DNA of 41,662 bases, from NCBI RefSeq assembly GCF_021107415.1, contig NZ_JAIOSW010000442.1, positions 1-41,662 on the forward strand. The letters are read 5' to 3'. Below the pieces are notes generated by a model, which had not been told where the DNA came from, did no database searches, and saw only the letters and a program-made list of their open reading frames with translations. Each line of letters opens with the position of its first letter. The first letter of the stretch is position 1. Source of the DNA: Desulfobacula sp. (lineage in GTDB: Bacteria; Desulfobacterota; Desulfobacteria; Desulfobacterales; Desulfobacteraceae). The position numbers were made by a program, and so were the translations under genes. This document shows positions 16,421 through 25,793 of this stretch, one piece after another.

Positions 16421-19400
16421 TCATTGAATCCAATTTGTTGTATAAATACGATCAATCTCCCCTGTACTGTGATTTACATCCAGGATTTTGTATCGCACTC
16501 TGACCAATTCAGTACGAGGATAACGATCCACAAAAACAAGGCGCAATCCCGTGATAAGATTTTCATCAATATTTCCTATACCTGTAATTGCGGCACTTTG
16601 AAAATTTCTTAAAAAGATATAGGGATCATGCATGAAATAATCATTATCTTCTGAATAGCAATGGAGTTTTTCCAGAAGCGGGCTTACCTGGACATAATCC
16701 TTACCCTCCTCCTGGCGGTACACGATAAATGAATCCATGGAAAGCAGTCCCTGAAGCAGAGGACAAAAATTGCACAATTCAAATTCAGTTTCCTTATCCA
16801 TAATACATCTTTCCACTCCATTACATTCCAGATCAATAAGCAGTTTAGAGATTGTCTGAGCACACCGATAAATCTTGTTGCCAATACTCAGGTTTGAAAG
16901 ATCATCTGACAACACAATAGCGGGGATATATGCCAGGGGTGAATCACTGGAATGATCTCTTATAATAAAGGCAGTTTTTAACCTGTCAACATTTTCCGGC
17001 AGATCAATATTGGGCCATGGCAGAATCTTTGTTTTTTGATTTTGATTCTGAAGGATCTGTATATCATCCCAGGTTCCACTTTTTTGTTTGGACCAGTCAC
17101 TGGCTTTCATGGTCAGATCAACTGCCCTGACACTGAAATACCATTTTTTATTCAAATCATTGTCATCCCTGAGATAAATTTTGTGAAAAAATCGGCCTTT
17201 GCCATCCTGTTCAAGGTTGAAACTGGTTTCATAAAACTGATTTTCACTGTTTTTCATTCTTACAGGGAATGCGGCAATCCCATCGGTCTGGCAGGTCCAG
17301 AAAATTGTGAAATATTTTCCCTGATCATCTTCACCCGTTTCAATGTCATCAATTATCGGGGCAGGAAAAGGTTCAGGATTTATCCAGCCGCTGGTGTCAT
17401 CGGATGTAATTTGCTTTCTGGGAAAACAGTCAAAAAATTTCATTTCCGAACCGACATGATTTTTACTGAATATTCTGGACCCAAGACAGGCATTATCCGG
17501 AACAATCCAGTTCAGCCCGGGAATTGCCTTACAATCAGTTGTATTTTCAATGGAAAAAAATGGACTCATTTTGCCATTAATCCTCAGATAGAGGCGTGCT
17601 GTTTCAAGTTTACCTAACTCTTCGGAAAAATTAGGACAAAAATAGAAAGTGTCATCGGAATCATCATCCTGCCCATCATATGGATACAGGGAGCAAGTTT
17701 CTATATCTTTTGTCAATGTGATACAACCGTTATAAATATTGCAGTCCTGGGACAGATCAAAAAGATCAGACTCAGTTATGAGTTTATCATTATGATCAAA
17801 GAACCTGACAACATAGTCACAATCACCAGGATTGCCTTCACATCCATTTGGATCACAGCTGTTAAAAAAGGTGGATGTAATCTCAATCTCACTGCCTGTT
17901 ATTTTCTTTTTTCCATGAAACCTGTACCTGTATACTTGATCTTTAATATCATAGTAATAGGAATAGATACCAATATATTCAACTGTATTCTCAGCAGATA
18001 TATCAACCTTGATCGTTAATATGGCATCATCTCCAGGTTGACCACAGCTCCCTGACCACTCTGCACTAAAATTGCACTTTTCTTTGAATAAATTTGAAGT
18101 ATTCTCTGGCTGTGTCCTGTCATGCAGAACCACTCTTACAGGCGGGGAAAGATTGCCAATATTATCGTTTTGATCTATTGCTGCAACTCTGTACCAATAC
18201 ACCTTGTCATACACCAGCGTTTCCTGAATTTTAAATCTTGTAGCTTTTTTGTCAGGATCATGGGGAATGGTTCCTGCAATGGGAAGCTCTCCAGGAGGTT
18301 TACTTTCTTTATTGCACGGATTAAACCCTTTGTCTTGTTCAATACTGTCCGGCCAGCCATCCCCGTCAAAATCCGCCCCCCATTCTGTTGCTTTTTCCGG
18401 AGTGTCAAATTTAAAGACCCTGTATTTTTTGATATCCAGATCAACGCAGACATCTCGTTCATTGCCTTTGCAAGCCTGATTTCCCATTGAATAACACACC
18501 TTTGTGTCATCCCCATGGCAGATGTTTTTTCCTTCACCATAGTTTCGTAGCCAGCTTTTTTTTGTCATGGTTTCCCACTCCAGGAAAAAATCAGGGGGAG
18601 CAGGATTTTCTGGATCAAAATTATTTTTTTCTTCAACAGTTCGGATACGCCAGGGAATTGGGGGAGCCTGCATGTCCTGCACCATTGCATATGACTCTGA
18701 GTCAAGCCCTTCTATTTTGACCAGATTGCCTTTGGAATAGTGCCCGGCAATATCAATGGCAGCAAGATAATACATGAATTCATCCCCCCTTGCCCAACCG
18801 GCATGCTCTGACCCGTTATCTTTTACAAGATAGCTTTCCCTGCCTTCAGAAGAAGCAGGACCGGAAATAAAGATGGGATCTTCATTAAGCCTGTGAAGTC
18901 TGCCTGCATTAATATGAGTTTCAATTGCTGCTGTATCCCTTGCTTCTATATCGCCAATCACACCTGTATCATCTTTTGCAGCCCAGAAAATATCATATCC
19001 ATAGGTCATGACCTGAAGGCTGAGTTCACTGGGAGATGAGGGGATATCCCAGGTCATGTGGATCAGTCTGTCATCAAGATTTTTATCATATTCCGAGCAG
19101 TCTATGCTGTTTTGAGAAACAAGAACCTGCCTGAAATTGGTGGGTTCAGGCAAAGCAGTCATCTGACTGGGATCAATTTCAGGGGTTTTACCGGCAGGAA
19201 GGATTTTTTGCGTATTTTTTTTTATGATGGATAAAAGATATTTATATCTGTTTTGGAGTTTAACATTTTTATCAACATATCCTAAGGATGATGCCACTGC
19301 AATACCTGGAAATCTTCTTAGCAGCAGCATCTTTTTTAACGCATTATAATCATCTTTATCTTCAGGATTTAGCACAGGGAAAAGAAACTTATAAAAATTT

Positions 19401-19828
19401 TGTATATTTGCATCATAACCCCAATTGATTAAAATCTGCAAAAGATTATTAAATCGTTTTTCAGTGGTGCTTTCAGCTATCCTCTCCTTGAGATTTTGTT
19501 CACATTGAGACTCATTACCGATAGGGCTTTGATCCGGCAGGAATGCCGGAAAGGGCAGGGGCAGTTCTGCATAATCGCCATATCCGCTTCCGCTGTTTTC
19601 AGAACGGTACAATTTGAACTGCTGAATGTCTTCAAAAATATTTCCTTCAAGTGATCCCCATTCAAGAATGATTCTGGATTGATCATAATCATCTTTTTCC
19701 ACAAGGGATAAAAAATAGAGCTTTCCATTGGAATAGGCTGAACACGGGAACAAAAAAACAAAGATGATGCACAGCAGGAAAAAAGTTGGAAGTCCTGATT
19801 TTAGATTTGTTTTTGCATAGTATAACAT
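16421..19828 (-). CDS. Giant exported fibronectin-III-like protein, cysteine-rich
   Basis: This 1135-residue protein starts with a hydrophobic export signal (about residues 12-33, ending CSAYS). At least three or four fibronectin-III-like segments can be read: RIILEWGSLEG near 52, IHMTWDIPSSPSELS near 255 with FMYYLAAIDIAG near 351, FFLEWETM near 414 with VYWYRVAAIDQNDNIGNLSP near 543, and a final one at 820-915 (YFTIFWTC, WYFSVRAVDL). A TSP3-like calcium loop, DFDGDGWPDSIEQDKGFNP, interrupts the third at about 486-504. Many Cys pairs suggest disulfides, so an oxidising exported location. GGAG precedes the ATG by seven bases. The gene lies 58 bases after the 1888-aa gene and 22 before the 1263-aa start, so one transcript is likely. 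No catalytic motif is seen; its role is probably structural or adhesive. Confidence 0.83.
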   Translation of the reverse strand: MLYYAKTNLKSGLPTFFLLCIIFVFLFPCSAYSNGKLYFLSLVEKDDYDQSRIILEWGSLEGNIFEDIQQFKLYRSENSGSGYGDYAELPLPFPAFLPDQSPIGNESQCEQNLKERIAESTTEKRFNNLLQILINWGYDANIQNFYKFLFPVLNPEDKDDYNALKKMLLLRRFPGIAVASSLGYVDKNVKLQNRYKYLLSIIKKNTQKILPAGKTPEIDPSQMTALPEPTNFRQVLVSQNSIDCSEYDKNLDDRLIHMTWDIPSSPSELSLQVMTYGYDIFWAAKDDTGVIGDIEARDTAAIETHINAGRLHRLNEDPIFISGPASSEGRESYLVKDNGSEHAGWARGDEFMYYLAAIDIAGHYSKGNLVKIEGLDSESYAMVQDMQAPPIPWRIRTVEEKNNFDPENPAPPDFFLEWETMTKKSWLRNYGEGKNICHGDDTKVCYSMGNQACKGNERDVCVDLDIKKYRVFKFDTPEKATEWGADFDGDGWPDSIEQDKGFNPCNKESKPPGELPIAGTIPHDPDKKATRFKIQETLVYDKVYWYRVAAIDQNDNIGNLSPPVRVVLHDRTQPENTSNLFKEKCNFSAEWSGSCGQPGDDAILTIKVDISAENTVEYIGIYSYYYDIKDQVYRYRFHGKKKITGSEIEITSTFFNSCDPNGCEGNPGDCDYVVRFFDHNDKLITESDLFDLSQDCNIYNGCITLTKDIETCSLYPYDGQDDDSDDTFYFCPNFSEELGKLETARLYLRINGKMSPFFSIENTTDCKAIPGLNWIVPDNACLGSRIFSKNHVGSEMKFFDCFPRKQITSDDTSGWINPEPFPAPIIDDIETGEDDQGKYFTIFWTCQTDGIAAFPVRMKNSENQFYETSFNLEQDGKGRFFHKIYLRDDNDLNKKWYFSVRAVDLTMKASDWSKQKSGTWDDIQILQNQNQKTKILPWPNIDLPENVDRLKTAFIIRDHSSDSPLAYIPAIVLSDDLSNLSIGNKIYRCAQTISKLLIDLECNGVERCIMDKETEFELCNFCPLLQGLLSMDSFIVYRQEEGKDYVQVSPLLEKLHCYSEDNDYFMHDPYIFLRNFQSAAITGIGNIDENLITGLRLVFVDRYPRTELVRVRYKILDVNHSTGEIDRIYTTNWIQ

Positions 19829-19886
19829 ATAAAAGCTCCTATATTACAGTGCAGTAAAATTTAATATATTTTTATCCTTTTCAGCG

Positions 19887-22800
19887 CTAATAACAGCATT
19901 TTACTGTTGGTTTTTTAATATCCCACTGATCATTTTTATAACTTGCTTTAAATTTGGAATCAGCAGTCTTGCACCAGTCATCATCCCTGGCATCACTGAT
20001 GTTGTCCCATTTTCCAGGAGAACAGTGACCCACTCCGCAGGCGGCCCAGGCATTGCCCTGGAAAGAAAAGCCTGAATCATCATGTTTACCCTTCATTTTA
20101 ACTTTTCCCTTTATGGATGCCATGCAGGCAAGAGTTCCATAGGCAGAGCCGCCCAGAATACCACCGATTTTCAGATCCGGGGTTTTTAATACCCATGAAC
20201 CGATATCTGCTCCTGCTGCAATTTTTATCCAGCAGTCATTGTTGTAAATAGGTATTTCAGCCGCTCCCCGAAGATAAATACCTTCAAAAGGAGAAATTTC
20301 TCCAATAAAACCTGCTGCTTCAGCATCAAGTCTTCGAAGCACATCAAAATTGCAGGATCTGCCAAAAAAAACAGCCATTTTCTGGATATTGTAATCATCA
20401 AAAACAGCTGCTCCCCTTGCACCAAAATAATTTTCATCCCTGCCAAATCCTGCCTCCATGCCAAGGTCATACAGCTTAAAGCCCGGCTGTCCAATTTCTC
20501 CGCGAAGGTAAATATTGCCGAAAAGACCAACCGGCATCATTATTTCATCAACCCTGCCAAGGGTAAACCCAAGAGCAATCTGCTGCAGTGCAACATCCTG
20601 CCCCATGAATTCACAGGAGAGATCATATGCTGAAATAACAACATCCACACTGCCGGCACTGCCATCACCTTCGCCGGTACATCCGGTTTTATAATCTTCA
20701 CTGTTCCATGATGTAACATCAAGGGCAGCACTGAAAGAGGAATCTTCCCATGATCCTGAAAAAATAAACTCTGCCCCAAGATGGAGCCTTTCAAGTTCGT
20801 CCTGGCTGACAATGCCATATCCGCTGATGCCCACCGACTCAATAAAACCCCAGTCTGCAAGCTCTTCGGTGTTTTCTGCCACGGCATTGCTCACTGCTGA
20901 ATTAACTGCACTTAAAGCCGCCTTGAGAAGCCGGTTGATCTGATCAGTTATCCACACAAGAACCACCTCATCAACTTCATCACTTACATAGCCCACCAGA
21001 GAAAACACAAGATTATTAATATCCACAATTTGCTCTTCATTCATCACGCTGGTTTTAATCAGGCTTCTGATATCATTGGATGTGGAATTGGCAAGAAAAG
21101 AGATGCTGCCTTGTGAAATTTCATGCATGATATTGACAAGGCAGTTGTCAGTGATAATACAGCTAGTTGTCCAGGCAAACGGGGCAGCCAGCATATTTAA
21201 AAGTTTCGCCTGACCGAACACTGTTAAATATGCATCCCCTCCAACTTCAATATCAAAAGCATCTGCCAGTGACTCTGCCAGTCCATCAAGCTCGTCTTGA
21301 CCAGCTTGAACCAGAGAAGCCCAATCCCAGGATCCGGCAGGAGGAAATTCGCTCTTTGATAACATAGCCTGGTGCAAGGCTCTAAACTGCATCAACGCTG
21401 TGTTAATTTCATCCAGGGAAACTGTGGCATGATTTCTCACAGCATCATTGAAAGCATTGATTTTGTCGTCTAAATCAAGCCTCAAAAATTCAAACGAAAT
21501 ATTTGGTTGTTCCAAAAATTCATCCAGATTGTTTTCTGCATTTACAATGTAACCTTCGACATGATCAATGGCCTGATCAATGTACATCTGGGCGGTTTCC
21601 ATGGTTGAAAAAACATCAGACAGATCCTCGGTAACACCGGCAGCGGTTACTGCTACTCTAATGGCAGCAGCTATCATTTCAAGATCAATGAAAGCTATCT
21701 TGTCCATGACATCATGCATAGAATCCATTGTTGTTGAAACCACGCCTGTAATTGACAGGTCATCTTCGCCAGTAGCAAACTTCACCAGTTGGGGTGCTAA
21801 ACCGTTGTTCAATGCATCAATGGCAGTATTGGCAGCATCAATATTGTTTATAATTACATCTGTTATGCTGGAAGGCTGGGTGAAAATATCAGACTCCAGC
21901 ATGGATTTTGCGTTTTCAAGGATTGAGATGGTCTGCTCAACACTTGCCTTGACTGTATTAAAACGAAGGATCATATCGCTGAGAGTATTCTCATCTGGAA
22001 TACCATTTACGCCTGGATGACCAGGAAGGAGAAGGTCATCTCCGTGGTAAACCATTAATGCTGCCAGCGGGTTACGGTCCTGAACGATGTCATATAACTG
22101 AACCATATTTTCCATGGTGCTCAAATTGAAAATATCTTCAAGCTGTGTATGCATATCTGTGAGAGGGTCAATATAAACTGATCTTAAAAGAGTATTACTC
22201 TGCTGAACATTTTGCATTGCTTGAGTAAATATTTCAATTTCCGAACTCAGTTCATTTTTAATCCTTTCATCAAGGGCATCTCCAAGCTTTTCCAGAATAT
22301 CACCGCCTGTAAGATCATGCATTTTCTGTTCAGCCCGGGCAACAGCCCCGTAAATATCTTCCAGGCTGAAGTCAGGGCTCCACATTCCATCAAATGCATT
22401 ACTTAAAAAATCATCCAGACCTGACGGCAGATTATCAATACTGAGAAAATCAAAGGAGATATTGTCCATGGATGCATTCATACCAAAAGAAAGTTTGGTT
22501 CTTTCAGGTGTAATAAAATCTGCATTGGAATTGAGTTGAATGATTTTTACTATCTCTGTATATTTTTTAAATCCCTTAAACCATGGATTTTCATTGCCAA
22601 CAGCATGATTATATGCTGCTTGAAAATTCAGATCAATCACTCCTGGTCCCGGCCAGGAGTATTTAAATTCCGGGAAAAAATGCTCATCCTCGCCATACGC
22701 ATCCTTGTGAAGAAGAGCCCAGTAGTCTTCCTGAACATTTTCTTCTTCCTGTATTCCCTCATAATCATCTGGTATGCCATCAAAATCCTGATCCGAAATG

Positions 22801-25553
22801 GTTTCATCATTAAAAACATAGATTCCGAAATCGTTAATAGAGATTGGATCATTGTTCTCCAGTTCAAAACATATTTTTGCATCATTAAACAGGGGAACAT
22901 CCACATCTCCTGCCAATACGGCAAATCCTCCCGGCTCAGGAATGTTGCCGGGATCATAGGACACCTGGTTCAGGTAAGCTCTGTTAAGCCTGGTGGAGAA
23001 TCCGGGTTTATCACCGGAAAAGGGCTTGTCAACTATGATCTCAACAGCAGATGTAATCCGCTGCTCTTTGATGGAACCATCCGGCATGTACCTGCCGGAC
23101 ATGGTTATGGGCTTGTTTACACCAGCCACATGATTTCTTGAAACAAGTTCAAGCTCTTTTTCGCTGTTACAGTCACCTGATGAAGTGTCTGATGAATTAT
23201 TTTCAAAGGAGATACCCGTCAGCAGTATTGGCATTTCCCAATAGTAAAGAAGCTTACAGGCTTCGTCTTCAAGGCCATCTTCATCATTATCACGTGTATC
23301 CCCGCCACTGGCAGACAGGAGTTTTAAAGGATCGTCAGGATCTATATTGGGCCAGGTTCCTTCATCTTCGGAATCTATCGTACCACCGGCAAGGTTGCCA
23401 TTGCATGTCAAACCAAGGCTTAAAAAATCAATCTTCATACCATGGCTGCCGCCCACCAGGCCATGGAGTCTTAAATTGCCATCAATCAATGTAACATCGT
23501 CCAGAACATTTCTGTCCTGGCGGAAAGCAAAATTGTTAAAATTCAGATTGTAATCATAAATCACCACCGGGCTTGGATTAAAGTTCTCAAAAGTGGTGTT
23601 AAACACACCTGTTAATCCTGCCTGGCGCAGCACATATTTAGATACAGGGGTAATCTCCATGGAAACCTGTTCTTCCCTGCCGCTGAATCGGACTTGAAGT
23701 AAAGGATCCCCACTCTCGTTGAGCAAATCCCCATTACCGGGAATGGGGTGTGCGGTTCCCTGCTCCTGCCATAAAAATTCCGGACCCAGGTTCAAGCCGG
23801 CAAAAAAACCATTCCCCAGCCTGGCAGAGTCGTCATTTCCATGGTGGAGGATATGAAGTTGGGGATATTTATCTTCATTTGTAAATGTGTATGACCCGTA
23901 AAGTGTCTGGGCTATACCATGTAGTTGAGGTATCACAAATCCCGGGGTGACAAACACGGTATTTATGCCGCCGTCATCCCTGTCAAAGGTCGGGACGCTG
24001 TCTTCAAATCCACCCCAGGAAATCCGGGTTATATTGGGACTTTCTTCCTCTGGAGCCGGCATGGCACCTGACATTGAATATAATGCCCCCTGGGGTGACA
24101 TGTAGGTACTTATGGGTTCTAAAAGGTATGTAAAATATCCGCCTCCTGCACCGCAGCTCCCGCTTGGGCAGTCCCGGTTAAACTTCATGGTGACACCGGT
24201 GATATCAGGGGTGTTGGCAGCCTCACCTTTAATTTGATTATTAATGACCTCTACATCCCAGGCATTAAAATCAATTTGAGACCTTGGAAAAAATAAAGGC
24301 TCATTGCCGCCTCCTGAAAATCGCAATGCATTACTTGTATTGATCCCATCTGGTTCTATATATACTGGTGCTCCAGCAAATCCTCCTTTTGAAAATAGAA
24401 TATCATTACTTGGAAAACCTTCATTGCTGCGATTATCATCTTCTCCTATAACACCAGACTTTGTCAGGAAATCATGGACGTACACCGGTTCAGGGCTTTC
24501 TAATCTTAAACCTTGATCAGAATTGCCCATGTCAAAAATAATACTGCCTGTTTTAATGTAAAAAGGCAGACCATAGCCATGGAAATAATGTTCACCACTA
24601 TCATTTAAAACAATTTCATCTATGGAAGAGGCAAAACTGCCCGGCCCGAATTGAAGCAGACGGACGCCCAGTGGACATATCTGAGCTACATGATCTGGAG
24701 ACGACCCTTTAAATCTGTGCACAGACACAGATTCCGGAAGAGAGAATTCAGCAGTATCATATTCAGCACCGCCATTATCCATTGTCATACTGAAAAAAGA
24801 AATTTCAAATTCTGATATTATTCCTGATACATCGCCGATATTAGCAGTACCGGATACCACTCCAAGATCAATATATCCATTACTTATGTTTTTAATTTGT
24901 GTACACAGAGAGACGGCTGACCATTGCCATGGTTCGTTGCCCATGATATCTGCACTGCCATTGATATTAGTAAAATAATAATCGCCGCCCTGACAGCTTA
25001 GATATAATGAAAAATCGGTAAACTCCACATCAATCCCGTTAAAACTGATATTCCCGAAAAAAACATGGTATTCAATATTGGTAGTATAAGTATCATATGT
25101 TATTGTTGGATTATCCTTATCATCTACCAGGGTCATGCCAATTTCATATGTACCTGTTTTCAAAGAGAAAGAAGAAAAAACAAGATCTTCTTCCAGAGTC
25201 TGAACACATCTTGTCCTGCTGGGCAATGTGAGCTTGGTGCAGCCATTTCCTATAGTGCCCCAGCTTTGAGGTAAAATTGGAACATAATCAGATTTTATTA
25301 TGTTTGTTTTATATTTGATCCAGTAAACAAGATACAGATCCTGGGGAGGCGATTCAGTTGGAAGATATTCAAGGACAATATCAGTTAAAATATCAATTTT
25401 ATCAGGGCTTTCACCTCTTAAATAATGACTGCTGCCATTATCCACACTTGTGGTTGAAAAACTTATGGTCATTGCACTGACCACGGAAGGTAAAAGAAAA
25501 CACATCAGCAAAAAAATAATACCATATCTGAAAAACCGTTTTTCCTGAATCAT
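19887..25553 (-). CDS. Giant exported protein of unknown family (1888 aa)
   Basis: First and largest gene of the operon. A signal peptide spans residues 1-27 (ends SVVSA). Residues 28-1000 look beta-rich with Gly, Asn and Asp turns, and carry two calcium-loop motifs, DTRDNDEDGLEDE at 752-764 and DQDFDGIPDDYE at 921-932. Residues about 1060-1570 are mostly helical and Leu/Ile/Asp/Asn-rich with few Cys, like a long rod or bundle. Residues 1570-1888 return to beta strands with Gly-rich repeats (AGFGRDENYFGARGAAVF, GIYLRGAAEIPIY) and end in a Cys-rich tail finishing KCCY. I do not recognise a named family. The ATG overlaps the stop of a 14-codon leader ORF. Length, signal peptide and partners suggest an extracellular fibre, sheath or matrix component. 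Confidence 0.83.
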   Translation of the reverse strand: MIQEKRFFRYGIIFLLMCFLLPSVVSAMTISFSTTSVDNGSSHYLRGESPDKIDILTDIVLEYLPTESPPQDLYLVYWIKYKTNIIKSDYVPILPQSWGTIGNGCTKLTLPSRTRCVQTLEEDLVFSSFSLKTGTYEIGMTLVDDKDNPTITYDTYTTNIEYHVFFGNISFNGIDVEFTDFSLYLSCQGGDYYFTNINGSADIMGNEPWQWSAVSLCTQIKNISNGYIDLGVVSGTANIGDVSGIISEFEISFFSMTMDNGGAEYDTAEFSLPESVSVHRFKGSSPDHVAQICPLGVRLLQFGPGSFASSIDEIVLNDSGEHYFHGYGLPFYIKTGSIIFDMGNSDQGLRLESPEPVYVHDFLTKSGVIGEDDNRSNEGFPSNDILFSKGGFAGAPVYIEPDGINTSNALRFSGGGNEPLFFPRSQIDFNAWDVEVINNQIKGEAANTPDITGVTMKFNRDCPSGSCGAGGGYFTYLLEPISTYMSPQGALYSMSGAMPAPEEESPNITRISWGGFEDSVPTFDRDDGGINTVFVTPGFVIPQLHGIAQTLYGSYTFTNEDKYPQLHILHHGNDDSARLGNGFFAGLNLGPEFLWQEQGTAHPIPGNGDLLNESGDPLLQVRFSGREEQVSMEITPVSKYVLRQAGLTGVFNTTFENFNPSPVVIYDYNLNFNNFAFRQDRNVLDDVTLIDGNLRLHGLVGGSHGMKIDFLSLGLTCNGNLAGGTIDSEDEGTWPNIDPDDPLKLLSASGGDTRDNDEDGLEDEACKLLYYWEMPILLTGISFENNSSDTSSGDCNSEKELELVSRNHVAGVNKPITMSGRYMPDGSIKEQRITSAVEIIVDKPFSGDKPGFSTRLNRAYLNQVSYDPGNIPEPGGFAVLAGDVDVPLFNDAKICFELENNDPISINDFGIYVFNDETISDQDFDGIPDDYEGIQEEENVQEDYWALLHKDAYGEDEHFFPEFKYSWPGPGVIDLNFQAAYNHAVGNENPWFKGFKKYTEIVKIIQLNSNADFITPERTKLSFGMNASMDNISFDFLSIDNLPSGLDDFLSNAFDGMWSPDFSLEDIYGAVARAEQKMHDLTGGDILEKLGDALDERIKNELSSEIEIFTQAMQNVQQSNTLLRSVYIDPLTDMHTQLEDIFNLSTMENMVQLYDIVQDRNPLAALMVYHGDDLLLPGHPGVNGIPDENTLSDMILRFNTVKASVEQTISILENAKSMLESDIFTQPSSITDVIINNIDAANTAIDALNNGLAPQLVKFATGEDDLSITGVVSTTMDSMHDVMDKIAFIDLEMIAAAIRVAVTAAGVTEDLSDVFSTMETAQMYIDQAIDHVEGYIVNAENNLDEFLEQPNISFEFLRLDLDDKINAFNDAVRNHATVSLDEINTALMQFRALHQAMLSKSEFPPAGSWDWASLVQAGQDELDGLAESLADAFDIEVGGDAYLTVFGQAKLLNMLAAPFAWTTSCIITDNCLVNIMHEISQGSISFLANSTSNDIRSLIKTSVMNEEQIVDINNLVFSLVGYVSDEVDEVVLVWITDQINRLLKAALSAVNSAVSNAVAENTEELADWGFIESVGISGYGIVSQDELERLHLGAEFIFSGSWEDSSFSAALDVTSWNSEDYKTGCTGEGDGSAGSVDVVISAYDLSCEFMGQDVALQQIALGFTLGRVDEIMMPVGLFGNIYLRGEIGQPGFKLYDLGMEAGFGRDENYFGARGAAVFDDYNIQKMAVFFGRSCNFDVLRRLDAEAAGFIGEISPFEGIYLRGAAEIPIYNNDCWIKIAAGADIGSWVLKTPDLKIGGILGGSAYGTLACMASIKGKVKMKGKHDDSGFSFQGNAWAACGVGHCSPGKWDNISDARDDDWCKTADSKFKASYKNDQWDIKKPTVKCCY

Positions 25554-25594
25554 ATTATAACTCCTTTTGAGATAAACATTTGCCTGTTGTTCAT
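25550..25594 (-). CDS. 14-codon leader ORF coupled to the giant gene
   Basis: The ORF reads MNNRQMFISKGVII then TGA. GGAGGA sits seven bases before its ATG, a better ribosome site than most genes here have. Its TGA overlaps the ATG of the 1888-aa gene (ATGA at 25553-25550), and its last codons contain that gene's own AAGGAG. It lies just after the riboswitch-like hairpin. It may help open the ribosome site of the giant gene by translational coupling. The peptide has no recognised family, and expression is not proven. Confidence 0.5.
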   Translation of the reverse strand: MNNRQMFISKGVII

Positions 25595-25637
25595 CGTTAC
25601 ATCCTCCAAATTATTTTGAACACATTCGAAGTTTTCC

Positions 25638-25685
25638 AAAACATAAACAGCCGGATTACCATCAAACATGTGGTAACCCGGCTGT
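25638..25685 (-). terminator. Hairpin acting as riboswitch expression platform
   Basis: In the minus-strand RNA the 15-base arm starting ACAGCCGGG (25685-25671) pairs fully with the arm ending CCGGCTGT (25661-25647), with one G-U pair and a nine-base loop, then TTATGTTTT. In the opposite RNA the G-U becomes A-C, so selection appears to act on the leftward transcript. Its 5' arm is also the 3' part of the aptamer, which makes the two folds mutually exclusive. Confidence 0.68.
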
Positions 25686-25735
25686 CATTTCGACCCGTGG
25701 CTTTCCGCCCCTGGAAAATCCAGTGTTGGCTTTTT
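25672..25735 (-). ncRNA. c-di-GMP-I (GEMM)-like riboswitch aptamer, variant
   Basis: The leader RNA of the giant operon contains the order expected for GEMM-I aptamers: a short hairpin (CTGGA TTT TCCAG, 25723-25711), then GGGGCGGAAAGCCACGGGTC (25711-25692), a short loop, and GACAGCCGGGTTACC (25686-25672). The canonical counterparts are GGGACGCAAAGCC and GCGGGGTTACC. Deviations are a TTT loop instead of a GNRA tetraloop and AGCCAACA where GGCAAACC is usual, so ligand binding is uncertain. The 3' part pairs with a downstream arm to form a terminator, so ligand binding should favour read-through (an ON switch). Surface and matrix proteins are typical targets of this class. Another structured leader family cannot be excluded. 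Confidence 0.6.
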
Positions 25736-25760
25736 CAACTTGTTTTGATTCTGGTTGGCA

Positions 25761-25789
25761 ATACTATTTTGTAATTGTCACATGTTAAA
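25761..25789 (-). promoter_or_regulatory. Promoter candidate of the giant exported-protein operon
   Basis: On the minus strand TTTAAC (25789-25784) lies 17 bases before TAGTAT (25766-25761). The -10 has four of six consensus bases and the -35 three. Initiation would fall near 25755, about 20 bases before the aptamer, which is the usual spacing. The same TAGTAT -10 occurs in the aminotransferase promoter candidate. It lies only five bases inside the right 27-bp repeat. Confidence 0.4.
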
Positions 25790-25793
25790 GCCT

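Noticed and set aside
17036..17617. A 193-codon plus-strand ORF inside the 1135-aa gene
   Set aside because: It lies antisense to a well-supported exported protein with a signal peptide and fibronectin-III-like motifs, and its translation shows no domain pattern.
22536..23141. A 201-codon plus-strand ORF inside the 1888-aa gene
   Set aside because: It is antisense to the giant reading frame, has no ribosome site or family features, and is best explained as a shadow of the opposite strand.
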